This document shows, one piece after another, positions 53,301-62,500 of a stretch of 64,000 bases of DNA. This DNA comes from an uncultured Saprospiraceae bacterium. GTDB taxonomy: Bacteria > Bacteroidota > Bacteroidia > Chitinophagales > Saprospiraceae. The DNA lies in assembly GCA_937926205.1 (NCBI GenBank), contig CALEYL010000059.1, positions 1 to 64,000 of the forward strand. Direction: 5' to 3'. The notes below the pieces were generated by a model, which was not told where the DNA came from, searched no databases, and saw only the letters and a list, made by a program, of their open reading frames with translations. How positions within the stretch are numbered: the first letter of the stretch is position 1; every line of letters begins with the position of its first letter. The translations under genes and the position numbers were made by a program.

Positions 53301-53354
53301 ACCACTGGCCGGGTTCTGATTGTTTTTGAATCAATCAGAACCGGCTTCAGTGGT
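53301..53354 (-). promoter_or_regulatory. Long intra-operon hairpin between U32-like and hydratase genes
   Basis: ACCACTGGCCGGGTTCTGATTG (53301-53322) pairs with nearly all of 53332-53354 around a 9-nt loop. There is no T-run, so complete termination is unlikely; attenuation or RNA processing that sets different expression of the two halves of the cluster is plausible. Confidence 0.6.
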
Positions 53355-53366
53355 AAAGGCGTTTGA

Positions 53367-54329
53367 TTATACCGGCAGACTATAATTCAGGTTGTTTTTG
53401 GTAATTCTGCTTGGGCTTTCTGACATTTTATTCAGATATTCCAGCGTCAGCGCAACCCGGTCAACCCGTTTTTTGATGATGTCTTCTGTGATGGTGGAAT
53501 AGGGGTCTGCCTGGCTGCTGGCCCCGATTTTCAGGAATACAGGGGCAGCTACTTTTACGATATTGGCAACATCGTAGAAACGGAGAAAACCGCCTTTGGA
53601 TAGATAAATATCCACCGGAACATCCAGAATAAGGTTGGGATTTACCCTTCTCATTTCCTGAAGCATGCCAATGCTCAAATCGTGTACTGTGGTGACACTG
53701 TCTGCGCCATTTTCCTCATAAACTTTCGCTACATATGGATTTGAAATTACGCAGTGTGAGGATAATTTAAATACCGTATCCTGAGGCAATTCCCCTTTGC
53801 TTCTAAGGATATTGAGTACCCTCAAAACGCCAAGGTCATAAACGATAATGCCTCTGCAGCCCAGCTCTGTCAGGCGGAATGCTTCCGAAACGGAATGCCC
53901 GATGGCATCGTTGTTGTTGAGTTGGCGGCCCAATTCCAGACCAAATTTAGTGCGGTAAAAAGCTGCTTTAATATCATATTCAGGCCTTGGGCCAAGTCCG
54001 AAGGTAATGCCATACCCATTTTCTTTGCAATAGCCCAACATATCCTGTATTTCACTGTCTGTGAGCAGGAAAGAGCCATGCGTTTCGTTAAATCGGGTGC
54101 AGTATATACCACGCTCCTGTAGCAGGGTGACGATCAGTTTTAACGATTTGAAGGTGTTGATTGCCGGGACTTCCACGCCATACTGCCCGCCGTATTCGAA
54201 TTCAGACATTGAATCGACTAAAGGGAGGTTGTCCGTATGAGGGATTCCATACTTTTCCATTACAGAAATTGCCATTTGGTAGGAATCCTGAACGGGAAAG
54301 GCCACTTGATTTGAATCTTGTAACTTCAT
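53367..54329 (-). CDS. TIM-barrel protein, U32-peptidase-like
   Basis: A 320-aa cytosolic protein that reads as an alternating beta/alpha barrel: YGVEVPAINTFKSLKLIVTLLQE, TRFNETHGSFLL, LTELGCRGIIVYDLGVLRVLNIL, KLSSHCVISNPYVAKVYEENGADSVTTVHDLS, LDVPVDIYLSKGGFLRFY, APVFLKIGASSQADPY. The order and the final strand resemble U32-family proteins, some of which act in rRNA or ubiquinone hydroxylation with iron-sulphur clusters. The U32 Cys signature is not present. I place it only at fold level. It lies between the glutamate mutase genes and the acyl-activating pair. Confidence 0.5.
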   Translation of the reverse strand: MKLQDSNQVAFPVQDSYQMAISVMEKYGIPHTDNLPLVDSMSEFEYGGQYGVEVPAINTFKSLKLIVTLLQERGIYCTRFNETHGSFLLTDSEIQDMLGYCKENGYGITFGLGPRPEYDIKAAFYRTKFGLELGRQLNNNDAIGHSVSEAFRLTELGCRGIIVYDLGVLRVLNILRSKGELPQDTVFKLSSHCVISNPYVAKVYEENGADSVTTVHDLSIGMLQEMRRVNPNLILDVPVDIYLSKGGFLRFYDVANIVKVAAPVFLKIGASSQADPYSTITEDIIKKRVDRVALTLEYLNKMSESPSRITKNNLNYSLPV

Positions 54330-54615
54330 GTGTTAATGTTTAAAAGTTAAATAAAGTTGTTTTTCAACCGAAATGCCGGTAATGGGCATTCGGAATAGCC
54401 AGAAGATGGAAAGCGAATGGTAAATACCCGGATTTACCATTTGATGAGAATGCGATTGAATTTAGAGAATGGAAGTATTTTTGTTAATTGGGGTATTTTT
54501 GGGAAATAAATAATGCCTGGTATTTCCCATAAAGCATGGAGTGACTCCACGACTATTTTTATGCGGGTATTAATAGAATAAAATCAGGAATAAAGGTGAC
54601 AGAAGCTGGGGCATT
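54330..54615 (-). other. 286-nt gap in the cluster with three hairpins
   Basis: The only wide gap between cluster genes. It holds three small inverted repeats: ATGCC/GGCAT at 54373-54389, GGTAAAT/ATTTACC at 54419-54438 and GGGAAATA/TATTTCCC at 54501-54528. No TAnnTTTG is seen on the minus strand, and no cobalamin-riboswitch features (B12-box-like GCCACTG run) were recognised. Confidence 0.5.
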
Positions 54616-55032
54616 TCAGGCAGCTTTCTTAGCCAGCGCTTTTAATTCGGAAATAAAATCCGCTGTTTTTCTGCTTTCCGGATAGACACCGGAATAACCT
54701 GCTTGTTCCAATTCTACAGAATAGAGGTAAGACATGTTTTTATCCGTACTTAGCTTGCCGCCGATGTATACCGGAAGATCAGCTAATTCAGGACGTGCTC
54801 TGATTTTTTCAATCAGGGTTTTACCTTCCAGATAACCGTGTCCATTTACGGTTGAGACGACAATTACCGTTGGCTTGAACTCAAGACAAGCCTGTTCAAC
54901 TTCTTCGTACGTTGTACACGCTCCAAGGTTAATGACCTCAAAATCATTTTCTTCAAGGAGCAATTGCATGTAAATCAAATTCCAGTTGTGGGAATCTGAT
55001 GGGATTGTTGTGAGGACAGCTCTGGGCTTCAT
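54616..55032 (-). CDS. B12-binding small subunit of glutamate mutase (biosynthetic variant)
   Basis: A 138-aa Rossmann-like cobalamin-binding protein. The B12 loop reads SDSHNWN: Asp13 and the cobalt-ligating His15 are kept, but the Gly of the classical D-x-H-x-x-G is Asn18. The rest fits: VVSTVNGHGYLEGKTL (the S-x-x-G region) and PVYIGGKLS (the GG that packs on the nucleotide tail). The length equals catabolic GlmS (about 137 aa). Together with the large subunit it would convert L-glutamate to 3-methylaspartate. SDSH-x-WN loops occur, to my recollection, in mutase genes of actinobacterial natural-product clusters. Confidence 0.87.
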   Translation of the reverse strand: MKPRAVLTTIPSDSHNWNLIYMQLLLEENDFEVINLGACTTYEEVEQACLEFKPTVIVVSTVNGHGYLEGKTLIEKIRARPELADLPVYIGGKLSTDKNMSYLYSVELEQAGYSGVYPESRKTADFISELKALAKKAA

Positions 55033-55088
55033 GATTTTTGATTAAGGATTAACAATAATTATTAAAGCACTAAGGCAAGCTGAAAGCA

Positions 55089-56387
55089 TTAGCAGGAAAC
55101 ATGCTGAAGTACTGGTGTTTCCGCCTGATTAAAAGTGTCGTATTTAAATTGATTAAAAGATAACATCATTAAAAGTTCGCTCGAGGATAGTTTTTTTTCT
55201 TTTGAAAAATTATTGCGAATAATGTGGTTTGGGAAAGGTATTTTTCCGGCATTTGCCCACAAAATAAAACCTTCGTTATTTAGTTTTGCCAATGCGGAAT
55301 TGTTGTTATTCGGATGCAGACAAAAAGGAACATCCCAATACCCTTTTTTAAATGCAACATCTATTGCAATTTCAATTTTAGAATCCAGATTCAGCAACAA
55401 ATCAATCAGGAAATCCGCTTCTTCAAAAATAGCCTCTACCATTCCCGGCTTTATTTCCTGGCTCAGGCTGGTGGAAGGATCGTGGAAATCCTGATGAGCC
55501 AGTTCAAGCGCTTCAATGTTGTCGTCAATTGTCGGAATCTGGTGCGCTTCCATGACCGTTTTTACAATAAGGCGCCGGGCCTGACCGGCTTTGGCAACGA
55601 CGACACTGTCGCGCATGATTGCCCTTGCACCATTCATGGTTTCAGGGAATTTACCCATAAAAGTATAATAAACAACATGCCAATCTTCCCGTGGACCAAG
55701 GTACTTTTCGCCGACAAGGCGCAATGCGGTAAGGGCGGCGATATCCTGCAGAATATTAGATCCCTGGGTAAGGCTCACTGAATAGGACCGAATGCCGAAA
55801 CGCTTAAAAAACAGCGCTTCCACAACCGTAATCGCTATCAGCATAGAAGGCGGACACAATTGCCCCATCATACAACCGCCAAAACTTTCCAGGTGGTACT
55901 TCTTGTGTTCAACCGCTGCAAATATTTCAGAACAAGTCTGCCAGGAACGAATGCTTTCCTTCAGCGGTACTTTTCCGTATGGAAAGCAATAAGAAATGGG
56001 GCCCCCTTCGGAGGCATCAATGCCGGTTTCTACGATGGCTTTAAAAATATGCTCCGGCTTCGAGCAGCCATGCCTGACCTGAATGGGAAAATCTGTGCCA
56101 ATCAGGCCATCTATCAACTCCTGGTTACGTGCTTTTCCATGCGAAACGATGGGGTAACCATTCAGCGCGCTGTTGTTTTTAATGGCTTTTGCGGCGCTGG
56201 CAAAATCCCCGGTTCGTGTAAAAGAATCGAGCGTGATGGTACCGATGGTGGCAGCTTCAATATTTTTTACCCGGCTCAGGCCTTCCCGCATTTTTGAAAA
56301 CGCGCAGAAACCCATTCGGGGTTGTACAATAAGGTCACCCTTTGCCGCCTGTACAAATTCATGGAAATAGGATGGGCTATTCTCCAT
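55089..56387 (-). CDS. Glutamate mutase large (epsilon) subunit-like protein
   Basis: A 432-aa TIM-barrel protein matching the coenzyme-B12 mutase large subunit: LIVQPRMGFCAFSKM, TIGTITLDSFTRTGDF, LNGYPIVSHG, PIQVRHGCSKPE, DASEGGPISYCFPYGKVPLKESIRSW and LCPPSMLIAITVVEALFF. It is shorter than catabolic GlmE (about 480 aa), mainly at the C-terminus. The radical rearrangement partner is the B12 subunit 56 nt downstream. There is no methylaspartase or citramalate gene, so degradation of glutamate is not the purpose; supply of 3-methylaspartate to the NRPS is the simplest reading. Confidence 0.87.
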   Translation of the reverse strand: MENSPSYFHEFVQAAKGDLIVQPRMGFCAFSKMREGLSRVKNIEAATIGTITLDSFTRTGDFASAAKAIKNNSALNGYPIVSHGKARNQELIDGLIGTDFPIQVRHGCSKPEHIFKAIVETGIDASEGGPISYCFPYGKVPLKESIRSWQTCSEIFAAVEHKKYHLESFGGCMMGQLCPPSMLIAITVVEALFFKRFGIRSYSVSLTQGSNILQDIAALTALRLVGEKYLGPREDWHVVYYTFMGKFPETMNGARAIMRDSVVVAKAGQARRLIVKTVMEAHQIPTIDDNIEALELAHQDFHDPSTSLSQEIKPGMVEAIFEEADFLIDLLLNLDSKIEIAIDVAFKKGYWDVPFCLHPNNNNSALAKLNNEGFILWANAGKIPFPNHIIRNNFSKEKKLSSSELLMMLSFNQFKYDTFNQAETPVLQHVSC

Positions 56388-56396
56388 TGCCGGTAA

Positions 56397-56801
56397 TTAT
56401 TGAGGCGTGGTTGTTAAGGAGTCGGGATGTATTTTTACCCCCGTGTAGCGGCCTTTTTTCGTAACGAAAATAGCCCGGTCTACCTCTTTGGATTTATTTC
56501 TCATAAAGCGCACCCGGGTGTTGTGGCCGGGGACGTCAAATACTTCATTGTCTTCGGGGTACATGACAGAACTTCCGATGTCTTCACTGAAATAGAAAAG
56601 GGTGTCGTGCTCGATGTAAACCTCAAAGGTTTTGTCGTACTTGGTTTCCAGGATGTCGTAAGTACCCACATAGTCTTCTCTTTTGGGCGGTGCTACTTCT
56701 TCCTCAACCGGCGCTTTATCTGCGCCCGAACTGCCACAGCCCGCGCTTAAACCAAAGAAGAGAAATCCTGTAATTACCAGAAGAATGCTTGTTTTTTTCA
56801 T
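56397..56801 (-). CDS. Small lipoprotein within the cluster
   Basis: A 134-aa lipoprotein (MKKTSILLVITGFLFFGLSAGC, Cys22) with an acidic/Pro linker and a compact beta-rich domain (YVGTYDILETKYDKTFEVYIEHDTLFYFSED ... GRYTGVKIHPDSL). I do not recognise a family. It lies between the SyrP-like gene (55-nt gap) and the mutase gene (9-nt gap) on the same strand, so it is transcribed with the cluster. It could be a structural or immunity/export component or an unrelated passenger. Confidence 0.7.
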   Translation of the reverse strand: MKKTSILLVITGFLFFGLSAGCGSSGADKAPVEEEVAPPKREDYVGTYDILETKYDKTFEVYIEHDTLFYFSEDIGSSVMYPEDNEVFDVPGHNTRVRFMRNKSKEVDRAIFVTKKGRYTGVKIHPDSLTTTPQ

Positions 56802-56856
56802 GCAACAAATATTTTAAGTAGAATAAATAAAATGAAGATGCATTGGAACAATGCAT

Positions 56857-57798
56857 TTAGGAAGTCATGGCAACCAAAATCTTTCTGGGGCCTTTGAAGG
56901 GCATTCTGCCATGTGCTGCCAGAATATTGTCCAAAAGCAACAGATCGCCTTTTTCCCAGTCAAATAATACGGTATTCCGGTTACCTACTTCCCGGATTTT
57001 TTCCAGCATATCGAGTGGAATTTCCGTTCCGTCTGAAAAGCATACATATTGTGGCATTTCCTGGGGATCATCTTCGTAAATCTCCATTAGTGCTTCATAA
57101 ACCTCTTCGGGATTGGTGCTGGGGTGAAATTGATCTGCCTGATTAAACCAAACTTCTTCCCCCGTTTCAGGGTGTTGGATGATCGCCTTTCTTTTTTCAA
57201 TCAGTTTCAGTTTTTTGGAACCAGTCCATTCGTATAAAATATCATGGGCTTTGCAATGCGCTTCTACTTCGGCGGGGTCGTTGGTTTCAAAGGTTTTTTG
57301 CCAGGATGGCCCGGCGCCATGCCCTCCATGAAGGTTGCGGATATACTGAACCCCTTTTTCACGAAAGATTTGAACCACCCCGGGAGGCAGATCGCTTAAT
57401 ATTTTCCGGCTGTCTGCAATTGTCGTATTTCCGCCTTCCTGTGCAGGCGTTTCACAACAAAAAAATATATGAGTCGGCCAGGAACTGGCATAAGAGAGCT
57501 CATTGTGAAGGGAAATCAAGCTGTCTGCCGGTTGTTCCGTCGACGTATAAACATTGCCGTGGAGGTTTGTCCTTGGCGAGTTTCCTCCTGCATAGGCAAT
57601 GGATTTTCCGGGAAATGCCCGGACGCATGCTTCCAGCTTTACAGGATCATTTATGTCAAATGACTTGAACAGGATGGCGCCACTTTTCCGGAGGATCGCT
57701 TCGATTTTTGAATATTCGCTTGTAAAAACGTCCGACAATTGTTTTACCCCGGGGTTGTCATTTGTCCAAATATAAGGGAAATCGGAATTTGCTGCCAT
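56857..57798 (-). CDS. TauD/TfdA-family dioxygenase of the SyrP type
   Basis: A 313-aa Fe(II)/2-oxoglutarate dioxygenase. Iron ligands His98 and Glu100 lie in SLHNELSYASSWPTHIFFCCETPAQEGGNTTIADSR and the distal His296 in LLLLDNILAAHGRMPF, with the 2-oxoglutarate Arg at about 305 (GPRKILVAM). The H-x-E variant and the AHGR-x-x-F-x-GPR end are those of the SyrP group, whose founding member hydroxylates aspartate bound to an NRPS carrier domain at the beta carbon. That fits the Asx-like adenylation pocket of the NRPS upstream. It starts 48 nt after the exporter gene. Confidence 0.87.
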   Translation of the reverse strand: MAANSDFPYIWTNDNPGVKQLSDVFTSEYSKIEAILRKSGAILFKSFDINDPVKLEACVRAFPGKSIAYAGGNSPRTNLHGNVYTSTEQPADSLISLHNELSYASSWPTHIFFCCETPAQEGGNTTIADSRKILSDLPPGVVQIFREKGVQYIRNLHGGHGAGPSWQKTFETNDPAEVEAHCKAHDILYEWTGSKKLKLIEKRKAIIQHPETGEEVWFNQADQFHPSTNPEEVYEALMEIYEDDPQEMPQYVCFSDGTEIPLDMLEKIREVGNRNTVLFDWEKGDLLLLDNILAAHGRMPFKGPRKILVAMTS

Positions 57799-57846
57799 TG
57801 TGCATTTGTTTTTTAATGTGTGGTGGATGTTTCGGATGGTTGACGA

Positions 57847-59580
57847 TTATTCGTAAATCAATTGTTTTTCGAATAACTGCCAGTAGGCTCCTTTATTTCC
57901 AATCAGGTGATGGTGGTTGTTTTGTTCAACAATGACGCCGTCTTTAAGGCAAATAATCTCGTCCATATGCTGGATGGTACTCAGGCGGTGGCTGATGACA
58001 ATCAAAATCCGGTCTTTATAGACTTCCAGAATATTGTTGATTACCGCTGTTTCACTGATAGAATCCATTGCTGAAGTTGCTTCGTCCAGAATGAGGACTT
58101 CCGTATCCCGAAGCAGGGCTCTTGCAATTGAAAGCCGCTGCCGCTGCCCGTCTGAAAGTCGGGTACCCAGATCGGAAATGTCCGTCTCCAATTGATCGGA
58201 TAAATCCATAACATAATCGTAGAGATCCACTGTTTTTAATACATCCGCCAATGCCTGTTCACTGGCTCCGTCAACGCCGTAGAGCAGATTTTCACGGATA
58301 CTCCCTTTTTGCAGTTTGGTATTGGAGCGGACCAATCCAATTTTTTCGCAGATGGCATAAATGCCCAGATCCCCGGCATCGTGCCCATTGATCTTAACCC
58401 GGCCTTTGTTGGGCTGATAAAGTCCGCATAAAAGGTAAGTTAACGAACTTTTTCCACTGCCGCTGCCGCCAACAAAACCATAGCATTTGCCTTTTTCAAA
58501 GCTCAGACTAATGTTTTGTAATATCTGATGTTCTCCAAAGCTCAATTCCACATTTTCGCAGGTAATGGCTTCGATGGATTCCGGAGCTTTGATATTCATT
58601 TTTTCCTTTTCCGGAATCGGGATATTAAAAAATGTCATGATTTTGGTCATGGCTTCGATAGCGCGCAGACTATTGTAGTAAAGGCTGATCATATTTTGCG
58701 AAGGACCGATCATGATGTTAAAATATTCAATAAATGCCACCAGTGTGCCCAACGACATCAGTCCGTTAAATATGTCTTTACTGCCTACTCCAATAACCAG
58801 GATCGGGGCGACGGCGATGATGAAAATGGAAATCTGTGTTCCCTGGGCGTTGAGCAGAGAGCCCTTTAAATTTACCTTGATGTATTGCTTAATCCGAACA
58901 CCCAATTGTTTGGATTCAAAACGGTATTGGTTAAACAATTTTATTAAAATGACATTCTCCAGTTTTTCCATCATAAACGACAGGATGGAAGCGTCTGCTT
59001 TGCGGTCTTTGGCAATGTATGCAGTGAGCCGGCTGTGGAAAAAACTGATGGTGAGCAGTAAAACCGGAATGATGCCGATGCAGATCAAAAACAAAAACGG
59101 ATTTAGAAAATAAAGAATAATCGATATCCCGGTGATGAGTACGGTATTGCTGGTCAGTTGTATTAAACTGGTTGTCAAAAAAGTCTTGATGATGTTTACT
59201 TCGTTGCTCAGGCTGTGGACGACTTCCCCGATGTCGTTATTGTTGTAAAAATCTACCGGCAAATGAATGACGTGTTCGAATAAATCAGAGCGAATGTCCT
59301 CCATAATCCGGTTGCTGACCTGTTGCTGCATATAAGTCGATAAAATACCAGCTATGGAAGAAAGAAACTGAATGCCAACCAGCATGCCAAGGGTTTTTAA
59401 TAGCAAGGCATAATCCATGGAAGGCAATATTTCATCAATAATTACCATGAGGTAATAGGGAAAGACCAGATAACCGGCATTGCGTAAAAGGATCAGAACG
59501 AGTATGAATATTTCTTTCAGGTAGTGTTTCTTCAGATAAGAAAAAGACCTGGCGTAAATATTTTTAGGTGGAGACTCCAT
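57847..59580 (-). CDS. ABC exporter (fused membrane and ATPase domains)
   Basis: A 577-aa half-transporter. Six transmembrane helices span about 20-305; the ATPase domain follows with Walker A GGSGSGKSS (371-379), signature LSDGQ (475-479), Walker B VLILDE (495-500) and the H-loop His in ISHRLSTI. Where exporters usually have V-P-Q in the Q-loop this one has VRSNTKLQ, so the canonical Gln may be shifted or missing. The start is 9 nt after the NRPS stop. It is the likely peptide exporter. Confidence 0.92.
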   Translation of the reverse strand: MESPPKNIYARSFSYLKKHYLKEIFILVLILLRNAGYLVFPYYLMVIIDEILPSMDYALLLKTLGMLVGIQFLSSIAGILSTYMQQQVSNRIMEDIRSDLFEHVIHLPVDFYNNNDIGEVVHSLSNEVNIIKTFLTTSLIQLTSNTVLITGISIILYFLNPFLFLICIGIIPVLLLTISFFHSRLTAYIAKDRKADASILSFMMEKLENVILIKLFNQYRFESKQLGVRIKQYIKVNLKGSLLNAQGTQISIFIIAVAPILVIGVGSKDIFNGLMSLGTLVAFIEYFNIMIGPSQNMISLYYNSLRAIEAMTKIMTFFNIPIPEKEKMNIKAPESIEAITCENVELSFGEHQILQNISLSFEKGKCYGFVGGSGSGKSSLTYLLCGLYQPNKGRVKINGHDAGDLGIYAICEKIGLVRSNTKLQKGSIRENLLYGVDGASEQALADVLKTVDLYDYVMDLSDQLETDISDLGTRLSDGQRQRLSIARALLRDTEVLILDEATSAMDSISETAVINNILEVYKDRILIVISHRLSTIQHMDEIICLKDGVIVEQNNHHHLIGNKGAYWQLFEKQLIYE

Positions 59581-59589
59581 GAGATGGGC

Positions 59590-62500
59590 TTAAATTTCAA
59601 AATTAGCGTAAAACATAAATTCCTTTTTTCCTGCTTCCGAGACGTGGGGATAATCCGGATAATAATTGGAAGGAAATACCCCGTATTCTTCAAATACTTC
59701 AAGAAAATGCTTTTCCATAGAGGTTTTATAGACAATTAACAATCGCTGGTTGTAATTATTCCGGGTCAGCACATTGATGACTCGAAGTAGAAATTCCGGT
59801 GGGAAAAAGATGGGATCCAGGATGATGACATCATAAGTTTCATTTAAATATTCCGGTTTTCTCAAATCGTAATACCGGTAACCCGGCAAAAAATCAAACC
59901 GTTTATCAATGTCCAGCACCCTGACTTCTTTCCCTTTTTTATGCCATTCATTTCCAAGGCTTGGCGTACACAAACAGCAAGGATGTTCAAACCTGTCCAG
60001 TTTTTCGACCAGCGCTTTTGCTGTTTCTTCTGTGAAGAAAAACTGCCCTAACTTAAAATTGGGCGTAATAAATTCCCTGGCTTTAATGTCCATGTTAAGC
60101 CAGTAGGGCGTTGATTTGGAGATTTTCTGATTGACAAAAAGCGCCAGGTTGGTTAGTTTCAACTTAAGATCTTTCATGATCGTTGTGATGGTCGATTTTT
60201 TGATGCTGCTCCTGCCTGAAGAGAGGAACTGAAGCAGGTACATTTTAATTTGAGGGGTGTATTTGGGATCCAGCATATCGAAGTGGTCGCCTTTTACCCA
60301 CGCCTGCCCGAAGGTATTTGAAGTAAATGCCGCCCATTCTTTCATGTAGGATTGCATTTTGTCATTCTGGGCTTCGATGGCGAAAATCGGACCTTTGATT
60401 TGGCCTTCCACGATGTATTCATTCAAGATCCTGATGTTGTGCAGGAGAAATTGCTTAATCCGGGGATCGTCTTTTGATTTCAAAGAAGCGGCGACCAGTT
60501 CCCGGTTCATCCAGTTCAAATGAAATTCAGCATGCGTATCGATTTTTTCAGCTGTAATTCCTTCTGTTCTGCGCACGCCGCGGTCTAACAGCACCAGTCT
60601 GGTTTCGAAACCCATATCCTCGAGCTTTTTTGCCATTTCATAAGCAATGGTTGCGCCCATTGAATAGCCGCACAATTGGAACACGCCATGTTGCTGAATG
60701 GATAAAATATCATTGATAAAGCCGTTGGCCATCTGCCCGATATTAGCATCCAGGTCATCGTTTTTGTCGATGCCTCTGTATTGAATGCCGTAGCAATTGA
60801 ATTTTCCGGCAAGGCTAATGGCGAGGTTTTTGAAGACGATGGGGATGCCCAGAACAGGCGGTATGAAAAACAGATTCGGCAGGTTTTTTTGAATGGAATT
60901 CAGTGCGTAGATGTTTTCAGAACCAGTTTCCTGTAAAATCAACATCCGCGCGATTTTTTCAATGGTAGGATTAGCGAATAAATCCATCAGTTTCAGATTG
61001 ACATTCAGCGATTTATTCATTTTAAAAACAATGGGTATGGCATTCAGTGAATGTCCGCCTATTTCAAAAAAATTGTCGTGGATGCTGACGGCTTTGAGTT
61101 CGAGCGACTCCTGCCAGATTTTAGCGATTATTTGCTCTGTTCTGTTTTTCGGAGCAATAAAATCGAGTTTTACCTCAGCAGATATGTTTCTGGTTTCAAG
61201 GGCCTTCCGGTCGATTTTTCCCGCATTGGTCAGCGGAAGTGCCTGCAAATTCTCCCAGATTGCCGGAACCATGTAGTCGGGTAATTTCTGACTCAGGTAT
61301 TCCTGAATACGGTTCTTGTCGAATACGCCTTCAAAAACAAGGTAAGCTGCAAGAACCAATCCGCCGCCTGGAGCCGGTTTTGCCACTACAGCGCAGCTTT
61401 TGACGCCGCTGATTCCGCTAAGGACGCTTTCGATTTCACCCAATTCTATGCGGTATCCCCTGATTTTTACCTGATTATCTTTTCTGCCCCTGTACTCCAG
61501 GTTGCCATCCCACCGCCAGCGACCAATGTCTCCGGTTCGGTAAATTTTTGCATCCTGTTTTTGAGACCAGGGATTTGGAATAAATCGTTCTAAATTTAGA
61601 TCTGGTCGGTTGAGGTAACCTCGCGCCAGGCAATCTCCTCCAATACAGATTTCGCCGGGTACCCCTCTGGGAACTAACTGGCCAGCCTCATCCAAAAGGA
61701 AAATGGAAGTATTGGCAATGGGTTTTCCAATAAGAGGCGTGCTGTCCAGGTCCTTAATTTCATGAACGGTACACCCGATGGTTGCTTCAGTTGGGCCATA
61801 TTCGTTGAAAATCCGGATTCCGGGATTCATGGCCTTAAGCAGCTTTACCTGCTGCAGCTCCAGTTGCTCTCCGCCAACAATGGCAACAGCAATGCCGGCA
61901 TTCGTTTTGCCTTCTAAAAAGTTGATGTGGGATGGCGTTAGCTTGATGGTGTTGATGGCTGCATTTCTGACGATACGCTCCAAAGCCACATCTATGTCTT
62001 TTTCATTTTCAATAAGCAACTGACCGCCACTCAGCAAGGTCAGAAAAATACTGGTTTGCGTTAAATCAAAAGCAAGGGAGGTGAAAAGTGGAAAACTAAA
62101 TGGTTGTTCACTTTGCCGATAAGCCTGCATTCCGTAAAACAAATAATTTAACAGGCTTCCGTCTTCTACCATAACGCCTTTGGGCTTTCCGGTAGAACCC
62201 GAAGTGTAAATTACATAAGCCAGATCATTGCTGTTTCTTTTTACCCGACTGGTATGCGGGCTGTGCGCCCAGGTTTCGGCTTCCTGATCAAGGACACAAA
62301 CAGGTGCGCCCAACTGCACGGCTTCTTCCGCTTGTCCGGATACCGTAATCAATACCCGGAGGCGGGTATCAGAGACCATGAACGCCTTTCGTTCAAAAGG
62401 ATATTGGGTGTCCACAGGCACATAGCAGGCGCCTGATTTCAGGATGCCCAGAATGGCTATGATGGCCTGGTCTGAACGTTCCATCATCACACCGACGAAG

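Noticed and set aside
54330..54615. Cobalamin riboswitch near the glutamate mutase genes
   Set aside because: No B12-box-like conserved segment or the expected multi-stem layout was recognised; only small unrelated hairpins.
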